A stretch of 34,793 bases of DNA from assembly GCA_031266435.1 (NCBI GenBank), contig JAISAZ010000091.1, positions 1-34,793 on the forward strand, in the 5' to 3' direction. The notes under the pieces are model-generated. The model had not been told where the DNA came from. It saw only the letters and a program-made list of their open reading frames with translations, and did not search any database. The DNA is from Accumulibacter sp. Lineage in GTDB: Bacteria > Pseudomonadota > Gammaproteobacteria > Burkholderiales > Rhodocyclaceae. This document shows positions 1-9,861 of this stretch, piece after piece (the first letter of the stretch is position 1; each line of letters starts with the position of its first letter). The position numbers and the translations under genes were made by a program.

Positions 1-20
1 GGACACGGCGCGCCGTGCCC
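1..20. repeat. GC-rich hairpin repeat, copy 1
   Basis: The arms CACGGC and GCCGTG surround a GC centre. Closely related hairpins are at 251-270 and 16086-16105, all intergenic, so this is a dispersed palindromic repeat. The function is unknown. Confidence 0.6.
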
Positions 21-41
21 GATCAGGAACCAAGAAATTAG

Positions 42-116
42 AACCGCGAAACACGCGAAAAACGCGAAAATTTATGCAAACACTTCACTTTCGCGTCTTT
101 CGCGCCTTTCGCGGTT
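42..116. repeat. Inverted pair of 9-bp-period arrays
   Basis: Three units ending in CGCGAA (42-68) face three units starting TTTCGCG (89-116) across a 20-bp spacer. The two halves are near reverse complements and could fold into a stem of roughly 27 bp. The right half runs into a partial heptad array (CTGATTC, CTGCCAT at 131-144). It is noncoding and no gene is seen in 1-299. Confidence 0.65.
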
Positions 117-209
117 GAATCGGTTTTTATCTGATTCCTGCCATCCTGTTCCGTCATTCATCCGCATACGGAATCGTTGGGATTCGCTTCGCTCATACGT
201 TCGCGGAAC

Positions 210-240
210 GTTGGGCATCGCTTCGCTCACCCCAACCTAT
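210..240. repeat. REP-like hairpin (GTTGGG...CCCAAC family)
   Basis: GTTGGG at 210 pairs with CCCAAC near 231-237 and is followed by CTAT. The same family is seen at 3961-3993, 9535-9571, 9690-9725, 16141-16165 and 16368-16395, always between genes. No RAYT-type transposase is present in the window. Confidence 0.6.
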
Positions 241-250
241 ACCGCCGCAA

Positions 251-270
251 GGGCACGGCACGCCGTGCCC
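251..270. repeat. GC-rich hairpin repeat, copy 2
   Basis: The arms GGGCACGGC and GCCGTGCCC pair perfectly over 9 bp with a 2-base centre. It is the same family as 1-20 and 16086-16105. Confidence 0.6.
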
Positions 271-281
271 CTACAATTCCT

Positions 282-302
282 CTGATCCCTGAAACCTGAT
301 CA
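282..302. repeat. Three-unit heptad array at a stop codon
   Basis: The units CTGATCC, CTGAAAC and CTGATCA follow at exact 7-bp spacing. The last unit contains the stop codon (minus strand TGA, 300-302) of the adjacent lipoprotein gene. Confidence 0.55.
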
Positions 303-887
303 CCGCGGCGGAACGTAATCCGGCGGGGGCGATTCCGGGGGCGCAAACGGCGGAGGTGCGGGAATCGCCGGTTTCGGCTTCACATCCGGCGCGGCCTTCG
401 CTTGAGGCGCCGCCGCCGTAGCCTTCGCCGTAGACGCCGCCTTCGCCGTGGAAGCCACCGGCGCGGGTTTCGTTGCGGAGGCTGCCGGCGCGTTCCTAGC
501 CGGAGAAGCCGTCGGAGCGACGGGCGCCGGCGCGGGGAGTTGTCTCAGGGTCTTTGCCACCGCTTCGGGAATCGGCACCTTGTGTCCGTACGCGTACATA
601 CATTGCGTATAGGTTTCGTCGTAACGGCGTTGCGCCTCGGCGCCGTACAGGCGTTTTTGTTCCGGGGCGGGCGCGCTCGCGGCGGCGCGGCGGTTCGCGT
701 CGCCGCTCGGCGTCATTCCGATTGAACGCTCGGCGTACTGGCAGCAGAGTTCGTCGTTCATGACGAACTCGTTGTAGGTTTTTCCCGTCCCGGGCAGCAC
801 GACGACGCGGGGACCGGAAGGCTGGCTGGCGCAGCCGCCAAGAAGCGCCACGCTCGACAAGAAAGCCAGGGAAGACAGAAGTTTCAT
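300..887 (-). CDS. Lipoprotein, paralogue lacking the glycine zipper
   Basis: Predicted exported lipoprotein of 195 residues. I place the start at ATG 887 because GAGGAG lies about 9 bases upstream; a GTG at 902 would add five residues. The N-terminus MKLLSSLAFLSSVALLGGC is a clear lipoprotein signal with its lipobox cysteine. It shares with the protein at 2685-3236 the block after the cysteine (SGPRV.VLPGTGK), the Y..D..Y.QCMY..GHK.P.P segment and the C-terminus SPPPDYVPPR. It lacks the glycine-rich stretch found in that paralogue and instead has a Pro/Ala/Lys-rich low-complexity region before the C-terminus. It follows the 909-2324 gene by 21 bp on the same strand, so the two are probably cotranscribed. 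The family is known to me only as glycine-zipper-type envelope proteins; the function is unknown. Confidence 0.8.
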   Translation of the reverse strand: MKLLSSLAFLSSVALLGGCASQPSGPRVVVLPGTGKTYNEFVMNDELCCQYAERSIGMTPSGDANRRAAASAPAPEQKRLYGAEAQRRYDETYTQCMYAYGHKVPIPEAVAKTLRQLPAPAPVAPTASPARNAPAASATKPAPVASTAKAASTAKATAAAPQAKAAPDVKPKPAIPAPPPFAPPESPPPDYVPPR

Positions 888-908
888 TCGCACTCTCCTC
901 ACGTCGGG

Positions 909-2324
909 TTAATTGGCGCTCTGCGCGGGGACTTTCTCCCACCCCGCCGGACAGCTTTTGACGTAGGGATAAAAGCCGTTCGAGGCGCTACAGTAATACC
1001 AAAAGGACTTGTCTGCCGCCGTCGCGGCCTGGTCGCCGGCCTGCGCGACGGCTTCGCGCGCTGCCAGGAGCGCGGCGTCTGCCAGATCGATCGCTTCCTG
1101 CGCTTCCGTCGACGCGGAACCGTTTTGCCCGATGGCCTCGCGCGCCGCCATGAGCGCGGCGTCTGCCAAGTCGATCGCTTCCTGTGCCGTCGTAACGGGC
1201 ACGGCGTCGTTGGCTTGCCCAGCGGCTTCCGGCGCCACCGGCGCTACCGGCGCGGCTTCTTCGGCATCTTCTTCCGCCGGGTCGGGCGTAACCGCGATCG
1301 CCTGATCGGCTTTTTCCGGCGTCACCAAGGCGATCGGGGCGTCCTCGATGTTTTCCGACGCCGCCGGCGCGGTGTCGTCGGCATCAGTCGCCGCTGGAAG
1401 GGGCAGGACCGCCATCGCGCGTTCGACGCTTTCCGGCGCCGCCAGCGCGACCGGCGCGACCGGAGCCCCCCCGATATTTTCCGCGACCGCCGGGGCTTCT
1501 TCAAAGCTTTCCGGCGCCATTGACGGCGCGGATTCTTCGAGGATTCCCGCCGCCGTCGTGGGCGCGGCCTTGGCGAGTTCGACGGCTTGCGCAGCCGTCG
1601 AGGACGCGAGCCTGGCCTGCTCGACGGCGTACGCGGCGTTGGCCTGTTCGATGGCTTCCTGCGCCGCCATCGGCGCTACGCTCGCCTGTTCGACGTAAAC
1701 GGGCGGCGTGGAGTAGTCGGCGACGACGGGGATATACGGAGAAGTGTAATACGGCGCATAGCCGTAAGACGCCGAGCCCACGCCGAAAAGCCCGAAGAAT
1801 CCGATGGAATAACTCGACCTCGGACGGTAGAAGGGCCGCGCGATCGGACGACCGGGCGAATAGCGCCCCGCGTACGAGGGTCCCCGGTACGGATGCCCCA
1901 TGTACACAGGCCCCCGGTACGCGCGTCCCGCGTACGAGCGATTGTTCGACGGACGCCCCGAGTACGAGCGGTTGTTCGACGGACGCCCCGCGTAGGAACG
2001 ATTGGACGACGGACGCCCAAAGTAAGACCGACTCGACGACGGGCGCCCCGCGTACGAGCGACTCGCCGAAGGACGCCCTGCATAGGAACGGCTCGGCGAG
2101 GATGATCTCGCGGAAGAACGCGAGCCTGACGAATGCCGGACCGCCGGCGCGTGCGAACGCGCGCGTGAAGAAGAATGCGAGCGCGAAAAAGAACGCGAAG
2201 AACGCGAGGAAGAGCGTGAAGAAGAACGGGAATGACCGCGCGCGAGCGCGTCGTGATCAACGAACGACAGGGCGACGATCAGGCTCAGCACGCCGTACCT
2301 GAACCATTTTGAAAATTTCATCAT
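909..2324 (-). CDS. Exported Ser/Arg-rich repeat protein with C-terminal WYYC motif
   Basis: Predicted secreted or surface protein of 471 residues. The start at 2324 has GGAGGG seven bases upstream. A signal peptide (about residues 1-28, ending ALA) is followed by an Arg/Ser-rich stretch and then by at least five 10-residue repeats of the form GRPSxxRSYx that decay into Tyr/Pro/Gly-rich units. The middle and end are Ala/Glu-rich, with two 28-residue repeats beginning AQEAIDLADAAL. The last 31 residues carry WYYC, YPYV and CPxGW, a cysteine-pair motif recurring at the C-termini of proteobacterial envelope proteins. The paralogue at 3249-3725 has the same two ends without the repeat expansion. 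The function is unknown; a basic, repeat-rich exported protein could be adhesive or wall-associated, but that is a guess. Confidence 0.8.
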   Translation of the reverse strand: MMKFSKWFRYGVLSLIVALSFVDHDALARGHSRSSSRSSSRSSRSFSRSHSSSRARSHAPAVRHSSGSRSSARSSSPSRSYAGRPSASRSYAGRPSSSRSYFGRPSSNRSYAGRPSNNRSYSGRPSNNRSYAGRAYRGPVYMGHPYRGPSYAGRYSPGRPIARPFYRPRSSYSIGFFGLFGVGSASYGYAPYYTSPYIPVVADYSTPPVYVEQASVAPMAAQEAIEQANAAYAVEQARLASSTAAQAVELAKAAPTTAAGILEESAPSMAPESFEEAPAVAENIGGAPVAPVALAAPESVERAMAVLPLPAATDADDTAPAASENIEDAPIALVTPEKADQAIAVTPDPAEEDAEEAAPVAPVAPEAAGQANDAVPVTTAQEAIDLADAALMAAREAIGQNGSASTEAQEAIDLADAALLAAREAVAQAGDQAATAADKSFWYYCSASNGFYPYVKSCPAGWEKVPAQSAN

Positions 2325-2684
2325 GAGTTATCCCTCCTTCGTCCGGCGACACCCCTGAAATATCCCACTCCGGCTTCTGCGCTCCCGGCCGCGCCGGCCG
2401 CCCGGAAGGCGCTCAACCAGCGGTTTTTCGCGCGATGTTTGCGCGCGTCATTGCTTCCACATCCTTGCTTCTCGCGTGTTTCAAGCGACGTCCGGGGCTG
2501 CCGGACGACCGCGCGGAAGAACACGCCCTTCCACGCAGGATTATCCTCCTGAAGGATGGGGTTTCCAACCGGAATCGGAATCCCACGATCTCACAATCTC
2601 TCGATCCCACGACCTCACGATCAAGCCAATCCTTTTTCGCGCGACCCGAAGCGGTTTTCACCCCCTCCCCGTCCACACGCCGAA
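2325..2684. other. Spacer between duplicated gene pairs; contains 8-bp-period array
   Basis: No convincing gene was seen. It separates the two copies of the duplicated bicistron. It contains five 8-bp units (CACGATCT, CACAATCT, CTCGATCC, CACGACCT, CACGATCA) at 2584-2623 and a small ATCCT/AGGAT hairpin near 2544. Reading frames through it are GC-rich shadows. Confidence 0.5.
2584..2623. repeat. 8-bp-period degenerate array, five units
   Basis: Five consecutive octamers with consensus CACGATCT at exact 8-bp spacing, noncoding. Confidence 0.65.
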
Positions 2685-3236
2685 TCAGCGCGGAGGGACG
2701 TAATCCGGCGGAGGCGACAAGGGCGGCTGAAACGGCGGCGGCGGCGGGATATCCGCCGCGGGTTCCGCGTCCTCCGCGCCGCCCGGAACGGCATTCCGGG
2801 GCGTCAGCGCCAGCGACCGCGCCACCTCGGCGGGAACCGGAATCTTGTGCCCCGCCGAGTACATGCACTGCATATACGCTTCGTCGTAGCGGTATTGCGC
2901 CTCGTGACCGTAAAGGCGGCTCGACTCCGACCCTGCCGCGCTTCCGACGATCAGCCCCATTCCCGCGCCGACGCCGGCGCCGCCTCTGCCGCCGATCGCG
3001 GCGCCCGCGAGCGTACCGACCGCCGTACCGACGACGGCGTCACGCACGGCGGGGTCGTTCGACGCCTGACCGATGACGCTCTGCGCGTGCTGACGACACG
3101 CGCGGTCGCTCTCAAGGAATTCGCTGAAACTCTTTCCCGTTCCGGGCAAGACCGTAACGCGTGGTCCGGAAGGCGTCGAAGCGCATCCGCCGAGGACGAG
3201 CGCCGAAAAAATCATCAGGGGCAAAACGGGTTTCAT
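2685..3236 (-). CDS. Glycine-zipper lipoprotein
   Basis: Predicted envelope lipoprotein of 183 residues. The signal peptide ends LVLGGC, giving a lipidated cysteine at about residue 18. Residues about 64-105 form a glycine-zipper region (repeated Gly-x3-Gly, for example VVGTAVGTLAGAAIGG and GAGVGAGMGLIVGSAAG), the kind of segment that packs or oligomerises in membranes. The rest matches its paralogue at 300-887: a TGK motif near the N-terminus, a QCMY..GHK segment and a Pro-rich tail ending DYVPPR. The start at 3236 has a GAGG-type ribosome site about 9 bases upstream. It lies 12 bp after the 3249-3725 gene on the same strand, so the two probably form one transcript. The specific function is unknown. 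Confidence 0.8.
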   Translation of the reverse strand: MKPVLPLMIFSALVLGGCASTPSGPRVTVLPGTGKSFSEFLESDRACRQHAQSVIGQASNDPAVRDAVVGTAVGTLAGAAIGGRGGAGVGAGMGLIVGSAAGSESSRLYGHEAQYRYDEAYMQCMYSAGHKIPVPAEVARSLALTPRNAVPGGAEDAEPAADIPPPPPFQPPLSPPPDYVPPR

Positions 3237-3248
3237 ATCGACGCCTCT

Positions 3249-3725
3249 TTACCGAACGCCCGCGGGACGCGACGGCACTTTCCGCCACCCCGAAGGGCAT
3301 TTGTCGACGTAGGGGTAATAGTTTTTAGACGCCGCGCAGTAATACCAGTAGGTCTCAGCGGGAGCCTGCGCGCGGGCGACGGGCCGCACCGCGACCGTAT
3401 CGACGGGGGCGGCTTCGACCGCAGCGGCTTCGATCGTCGCCTTTTCGATATAGACCGGCGGCGCGCGGTTGATCACGACCGGCGCGTACCCCCCGTAGTA
3501 CGGGTACGGAGAATAGTACGGGGAATAATACGGGTACGCGTACGCCGGACGGTAGGAATGGTAAAACGGCGAAAACAGCGGCATGCCGACGCCGATGCCG
3601 ACGCCGACCCGCACACGCGAGTGCGAGCGATGATGGCCTCTCCTCGCCCACGCCGCGTCGCTCGTGAACGCGAAAACGGCGACGAGCGCCAGCAAACCGT
3701 ATTTGAAGCCTTTTGCGAATTTCAT
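3249..3725 (-). CDS. Exported protein with C-terminal WYYC motif, short paralogue
   Basis: Predicted exported protein of 158 residues. I chose ATG 3725 (MKFAKGFKYG) because GAGGTG lies 7 bases upstream and the same start sequence opens the 909-2324 paralogue; an upstream ATG at 3767 has less support. After a signal peptide ending near AWA comes an Arg/His-rich stretch, a Gly/Val segment and a Tyr/Pro-rich region, then an Ala/Val-rich linker. The C-terminus has WYYC, YPYV and CPSGW. It is the first gene of the second copy of a duplicated pair (this gene plus lipoprotein). It lacks the 10-residue repeats and the long Ala/Glu region of the other copy. The function is unknown. Confidence 0.8.
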   Translation of the reverse strand: MKFAKGFKYGLLALVAVFAFTSDAAWARRGHHRSHSRVRVGVGIGVGMPLFSPFYHSYRPAYAYPYYSPYYSPYPYYGGYAPVVINRAPPVYIEKATIEAAAVEAAPVDTVAVRPVARAQAPAETYWYYCAASKNYYPYVDKCPSGWRKVPSRPAGVR

Positions 3726-3889
3726 GGCGGCACCTCGTTTGATCGATGCAATCTTGCCTTTCGGCACGTCAACAATACCTGAAAATCACCGGGAATTCTC
3801 GGCGATTCCTTGACTTCCTTAACTTAAAGTATAGTCTCGTGAAATAAGGGAGATGTCCTTTTTACCGAAAAGCGTGTTTCATTCGGTTT

Positions 3890-3927
3890 CAGGACAGAGG
3901 ACAGAGGACTGAGGACAGATGACAGAG
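3890..3927. repeat. Heptad array, GGACAGA type
   Basis: Units CAGGACA, GAGGACA, GAGGACT, GAGGACA and GATGACA follow at exact 7-bp spacing. Intergenic. Confidence 0.65.
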
Positions 3928-3960
3928 CGCTCACTGCGTTCGCTTTGTGATCTGTTGTTT

Positions 3961-3993
3961 TATAGGTTGGGCTAAGCGTAGCGCAGCCCAACG
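3961..3993. repeat. REP-like hairpin
   Basis: TATAGGTTGGGCT pairs with AGCCCAACG across the GTAGCG centre. Same family as 210-240. Confidence 0.6.
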
Positions 3994-4094
3994 AACTGAT
4001 GTTGGGCTTTGTGACCAGTTTTCAGTATTCAGATGTCGCGTGGCATCCCCCCTCAGATTACAGACAACTGATTACAAAGGCCGTAGGCCGCTGT

Positions 4095-4146
4095 CTGTCC
4101 TCTGTTTTCTGTTTTCTGTCTTCTGTCCTCTGTCCTCTGTCTTCTG
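4095..4146. repeat. Heptad array, CTGTCCT type, seven units
   Basis: Units CTGTCCT, CTGTTTT, CTGTTTT, CTGTCTT, CTGTCCT, CTGTCCT and CTGTCTT follow at exact 7-bp spacing and end just upstream of the dapC -10 candidate. The sequence is the complementary-strand form of the GGACAGA arrays. Confidence 0.7.
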
Positions 4147-4160
4147 AAGTCAAAGCGCCT

Positions 4161-4166
4161 TATAAT
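4161..4166 (+). promoter_or_regulatory. Candidate -10 box for dapC
   Basis: A perfect TATAAT, with no recognisable -35 at 17 bp because that region is the end of the heptad array. Transcription would start at about 4173, the A of a short ORF (MNADPPDPN) whose TGA overlaps the TTG start of dapC. Confidence 0.35.
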
Positions 4167-4198
4167 CCCGGAATGAACGCCGACCCCCCTGACCCGAA

Positions 4199-5401
4199 TT
4201 GAACCCAAATCTTTCGAAACTACAGCCCTACCCGTTCGAAAAATTACGCCAGCTTCTCGCGGGGGTCACGCCGAATCCGGCGACCAGGGAAATCCGGCTC
4301 TCGATTGGAGAGCCACGGCATCCGACGCCCGAATTCATCAAAACGGCTTTAAGCGCCGCGCTCGATACTCTGGAGAACTATCCGACCACCGCCGGGTCGC
4401 CGGCGTTGCGTCGGGCGATCGCCGACTGGATGGATCGCCGCTATGCAATCCCGGACATCGACCCGGAAACGCAGATTCTCCCGACGAACGGATCGCGCGA
4501 AGCGATCTTTTCGCTGACGCAAACGCTCATCGACGCGTCCCGGCGCCCTCTGGTCGTTTGTCCGAATCCTTTCTACCAAATCTACGAAGGCGCGACCATC
4601 CTCGCGGGCGCCGAACCCCGTTTTCTGAATACCGTCCCCGAAAACGATTTCGCCTTCGACTTCGACGCGATCAGTGGCGAAGAATGGGCGCGCGTTCAGC
4701 TTCTTTTCGTCTGCTCTCCGGCGAACCCGACCGGAAAGACGCTTTCGCTCGACGAGTGGAAAAGGCTTTTCGACCTCGCCGACCGTTACGGATTCGTCAT
4801 TGCCTCCGACGAGTGTTATTCGGAAATATATTTCGACGAGGCCGCGCCGCCGCTCGGCGTTCTCCAGGCCGCGAAGGCGCTCGGACGCGGCTTTGCGGGG
4901 CTGGTCATGCTTTCCAGCCTTTCCAAGCGCTCGAACGTCCCCGGAATGCGGTCGGGATTCGCCGCCGGAGACGCCGCCATTTTGAATCGCTTTCTCCTGT
5001 ACCGGACTTACCACGGGAGCGCCATGAGTCCGGCGATTCAGGCCGCAAGCCTGAAAGCGTGGGGCAACGAGGCGCACGTCGTCGACAACCGCGCGCGTTA
5101 TCGTGAAAAATTCGACGCGGCGCTCCCGGTTTTTTCGGACGCGCTGGAAACCCGGATGCCCGACGCCGGCTTTTACTTCTGGGCGCGCGTCGACCGTAAA
5201 ACGCCGTATTCGGATACCGAATTCGCGCGCCGCCTTTTTGCCGATTACAATATCGTCGTATTGCCGGGAAGTTATCTTTCACGGACGGTGAAAGGCATCA
5301 ACCCCGGAAACGGTTTTTTACGCATCGCGCTCGTCGCGCCGCACGCCGAATGCGTCGAGGCGGTCGATCGCATCCGGCAATTCGTTTCGAAATCAGGATG
5401 A
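4199..5401 (+). CDS. dapC: Succinyldiaminopimelate transaminase
   Basis: PLP-dependent class I/II aminotransferase of 400 residues. It converts N-succinyl-2-amino-6-ketopimelate to N-succinyl-LL-2,6-diaminopimelate with glutamate as donor, in the succinylase branch of lysine/peptidoglycan precursor synthesis. The N-terminus [20 protein letters not shown] is typical of betaproteobacterial DapC and fixes the start at TTG 4199, an unusual start codon without a clear ribosome site. Family motifs include [39 protein letters not shown] and [16 protein letters not shown], where Lys243 is the expected Schiff-base lysine. The TGA overlaps the A-TG of an in-frame start upstream of dapD, and dapD and dapE follow, so the assignment is firm. 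Confidence 0.95.
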   Translation: MNPNLSKLQPYPFEKLRQLLAGVTPNPATREIRLSIGEPRHPTPEFIKTALSAALDTLENYPTTAGSPALRRAIADWMDRRYAIPDIDPETQILPTNGSREAIFSLTQTLIDASRRPLVVCPNPFYQIYEGATILAGAEPRFLNTVPENDFAFDFDAISGEEWARVQLLFVCSPANPTGKTLSLDEWKRLFDLADRYGFVIASDECYSEIYFDEAAPPLGVLQAAKALGRGFAGLVMLSSLSKRSNVPGMRSGFAAGDAAILNRFLLYRTYHGSAMSPAIQAASLKAWGNEAHVVDNRARYREKFDAALPVFSDALETRMPDAGFYFWARVDRKTPYSDTEFARRLFADYNIVVLPGSYLSRTVKGINPGNGFLRIALVAPHAECVEAVDRIRQFVSKSG

Positions 5402-5406
5402 CTTTC

Positions 5407-6237
5407 ATGCACGAGATACAGGGATTGCGCGATACCATCGAGGCGGCTTGGGAAGGCCGGGAGGGCCTCGAACCCGGCGTCGCCCCGGCCAAAGTGGGTC
5501 TGGCCGTCGAGAAGGTTCTCGCCGCGCTCGACGAGGGGAAGATTCGCGTCGCGGAAAAAAAGGACGGCGCGTGGATCACGCAGGAATGGATAAAAAAAGC
5601 CGTCCTGCTCTCTTTTCGCCTTGAGAAGAACCGCATGATCAGCGACGCTTCGTCGCGCTACTTCGACAAGGTGCCGACGAAGTTCATCCACTACGACCAC
5701 GAGCAATTTTCTCGCGGCGGGTTTCGCGTCGTCCCCCCCGCCACGGTTCGGCGCGGGTCCTACGTCGCGCCGAATGTCGTCCTGATGCCGTCTTACGTGA
5801 ATATCGGCGCCTATATCGGCGAGGGAACGATGGTCGATACCTGGGCGACGGTAGGGTCGTGCGCGCAGATCGGCAAGAACGTCCACCTTTCGGGCGGTGT
5901 CGGCATCGGCGGCGTTCTCGAACCTCTGCAGGCGAATCCGACGATCATCGAAGATAACTGCTTCATCGGCGCGCGCTCGGAAATCGTCGAAGGCGTCGTC
6001 GTCGGCGAGGGTTCGGTCATTTCGATGGGCGTCTATATCGGCCAATCGACCCGCATCTACAACCGTGACGCGGGAACGACGCATTATGGGTACATTCCGC
6101 CGGGTTCGGTCGTCGTTTCCGGCAATCTGCCGTCGAAAGACGGCGCCTACAGTTTGTATTGCGCGGTCATCGTGAAAACGGTCGACGCGCAAACGCGAAG
6201 CAAAACCAGTCTCAACGATCTTTTACGCGAGAGCTGA
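5407..6237 (+). CDS. dapD: Tetrahydrodipicolinate N-succinyltransferase
   Basis: Cytosolic acyltransferase of 276 residues that transfers succinyl from succinyl-CoA to tetrahydrodipicolinate, the step before DapC. The C-terminal half is a left-handed beta-helix of hexapeptide repeats (for example [36 protein letters not shown]). Near residue 85 is the conserved RKxxG-like [17 protein letters not shown] stretch. The length agrees with the usual 273-277. The start at ATG 5407 (MHEIQ) has AGGA eight bases upstream. An ATG at 5398 (MTFMHEIQ) would make a 4-base overlap with dapC but leaves no room for a ribosome site. Translational coupling with dapC is likely. Confidence 0.95.
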   Translation: MHEIQGLRDTIEAAWEGREGLEPGVAPAKVGLAVEKVLAALDEGKIRVAEKKDGAWITQEWIKKAVLLSFRLEKNRMISDASSRYFDKVPTKFIHYDHEQFSRGGFRVVPPATVRRGSYVAPNVVLMPSYVNIGAYIGEGTMVDTWATVGSCAQIGKNVHLSGGVGIGGVLEPLQANPTIIEDNCFIGARSEIVEGVVVGEGSVISMGVYIGQSTRIYNRDAGTTHYGYIPPGSVVVSGNLPSKDGAYSLYCAVIVKTVDAQTRSKTSLNDLLRES

Positions 6238-6270
6238 TTTCTGGTTTAATGCACTCTGCAAGGGAGGCAG

Positions 6271-8602
<2,332 letters not shown>

Positions 8603-8603
8603 C

Positions 8604-9506
8604 ATGTACAGACAAGCCCGATCCGAACTCTCCACGCTACGCGACCTGATACGCTTTGCCGTCAGCCGCTTCTCGGAAGCCAAGCTGTTTTTCGGGCACG
8701 GCACCGACAACGCCTGGGACGAGGCGATCTACCTTCTGCTCCACGCGCTCCACCTGCCTCACGACCGCTTCAACGATTTCATCGACGCGCGCCTCGTCGA
8801 AGACGAACGCGAGCGCGCGCTGAAGATCATCGAGCGCCGCGTCGTCGAACGTCTGCCCGCCGCCTACCTCACGAAGGAAGCGTGGATCGGCGACTACCGC
8901 TTCTTCGTCGACGAGCGCGCGATCATCCCGCGCTCACACATCGGCGAGCTTTTACACGAACAACTCGCGCCCTGGGTCAACGACCCGTGGGCGATCCACA
9001 ACATCCTCGATTTATGCACGGGGTCGGGCTGCCTTGCGATCATCGCCACGCTCGCCTTCCCCGAAGCGAGAGTCGACGCCGTCGACATCTCGGAAGACGC
9101 GCTCGCCATCGCGCGCGAGAACGTCAAGGGCTACAAGCTGAAAAAGCGCATGGAATTGATCCGGTCCGACCTTTTTTCGGCGCTCGACTCGAAAAAATAC
9201 GACCTGATCATCGCCAACCCGCCCTACGTCGACGCCGAAACGATGGCATCGCTCCCGCAGGAATACCTCAGGGAACCCGAAATCGCGCTCGCCGGCGGCG
9301 ACGACGGCTTGAAGTACATCCGCATCATCGTCGAAAACGCCGCGAAACACTTGAAGCCCAAGGGACTCCTCGTCGTCGAGGCGGGAAACAACTTCGACGC
9401 TATGGAAAACGCCTACCCCAACACGCCCTTCATCTGGCTCGATACCGCCGCCGGCAGCCGTTCGGTCTTTTTGCTGAAGCGCGAAGACCTGCCGTCGAAA
9501 AGCTGA
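8604..9506 (+). CDS. prmB: 50S ribosomal protein L3 glutamine methyltransferase
   Basis: SAM-dependent N5-glutamine methyltransferase of the PrmB/HemK family, 300 residues. It methylates a glutamine of ribosomal protein L3 during large-subunit assembly. An N-terminal helical domain (1-100) precedes the Rossmann domain with DLCTGSGCLAI (136-146, motif I). The signature NPPY is at 195-198, followed by EYLREPEIALAGGDDGL, typical of PrmB rather than PrmC. The start is ATG 8604, one base after the dapE stop; an in-frame ATG at 8541 would read through dapE and is not needed. dapE-prmB adjacency is common in betaproteobacteria. Confidence 0.93.
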   Translation: MYRQARSELSTLRDLIRFAVSRFSEAKLFFGHGTDNAWDEAIYLLLHALHLPHDRFNDFIDARLVEDERERALKIIERRVVERLPAAYLTKEAWIGDYRFFVDERAIIPRSHIGELLHEQLAPWVNDPWAIHNILDLCTGSGCLAIIATLAFPEARVDAVDISEDALAIARENVKGYKLKKRMELIRSDLFSALDSKKYDLIIANPPYVDAETMASLPQEYLREPEIALAGGDDGLKYIRIIVENAAKHLKPKGLLVVEAGNNFDAMENAYPNTPFIWLDTAAGSRSVFLLKREDLPSKS

Positions 9507-9860
9507 CCGGGCGCGGCCAGCAGGAGACTGCCGCATAGGTTGGGGTGAGCATTGCTACCCCCAACGTTCCGCATGTGCGTGAATGATGGTGGAGATCAAA
9601 CGATGCGCCTTTTCATACCGCCCCGTAATCGTTGTGGCTCTCTCTTCGTTCAGCCCGACCTATAGCGTTTCCGCTCCGTCTTCGGCGGTATAGGTTGGGC
9701 TGAGGAACGAAGCCCAACGTTTCCTCAGGCGAATATCATATGACATATGTCAGGGATCAGATGAAAACCGATCGGTTTTTTATCGCTTTTCCCCGGTGGC
9801 AACGCCGCCGCTAACTGATCTGTCCTCTGTCCTCTGTCTCCTGTCTTCTGATCCCTGTCC
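9507..9860. other. Repeat-filled intergenic region
   Basis: No gene seen. It holds REP-like hairpins (9535-9571 and the paired element 9633-9725) and a minus-oriented composite element running to 9861. Confidence 0.6.
9633..9725. repeat. Paired REP (BIME-like) element, copy 1
   Basis: GTTGTGGCTCTC, then CCGACCTATAGC and a GTTTCCGCTCCGTCTTC centre, then GGTATAGGTTGGGCT and AGCCCAACGTTTCC. Its centre is nearly the reverse complement of 16141-16200, so the two loci carry the same dimeric element in opposite orientation. Confidence 0.6.
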
Positions 9861-9861
9861 T
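9747..9861 (-). repeat. Composite heptad-hairpin element, copy A
   Basis: Read on the minus strand: a GGACAGA-type heptad array (9820-9861), a GGCGGCGTTGCCACC hairpin (9795-9809), a short A-rich spacer, the palindrome AAAACCGATCGGTTTT (9764-9779), then CATCTGATCCCTGAC. The same order occurs at 16237-16368 and 34502-34670. The array begins within the stop codon of the 9861-10634 gene. Confidence 0.65.

Larger units (their letters stand above)
3726..4198. other. Divergent intergenic region with heptad arrays and REP hairpin
   Basis: No gene of its own is seen. It separates the minus-strand duplicated pair from the plus-strand dap run and must hold promoters for both. It contains heptad arrays at 3890-3927 and 4095-4146 and a REP-like hairpin at 3961-3993. 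A TATAAT box lies at 4161-4166. A TATACT-like hexamer on the minus strand near 3830 could serve the minus-strand genes but has no good -35. Confidence 0.5.

Noticed and set aside
2556-3782. Long plus-strand open frame opposite the duplicated envelope genes
   Set aside because: It is Arg-rich without any family motif and lies opposite two genes with signal peptides and ribosome sites; high GC content keeps antisense frames open.
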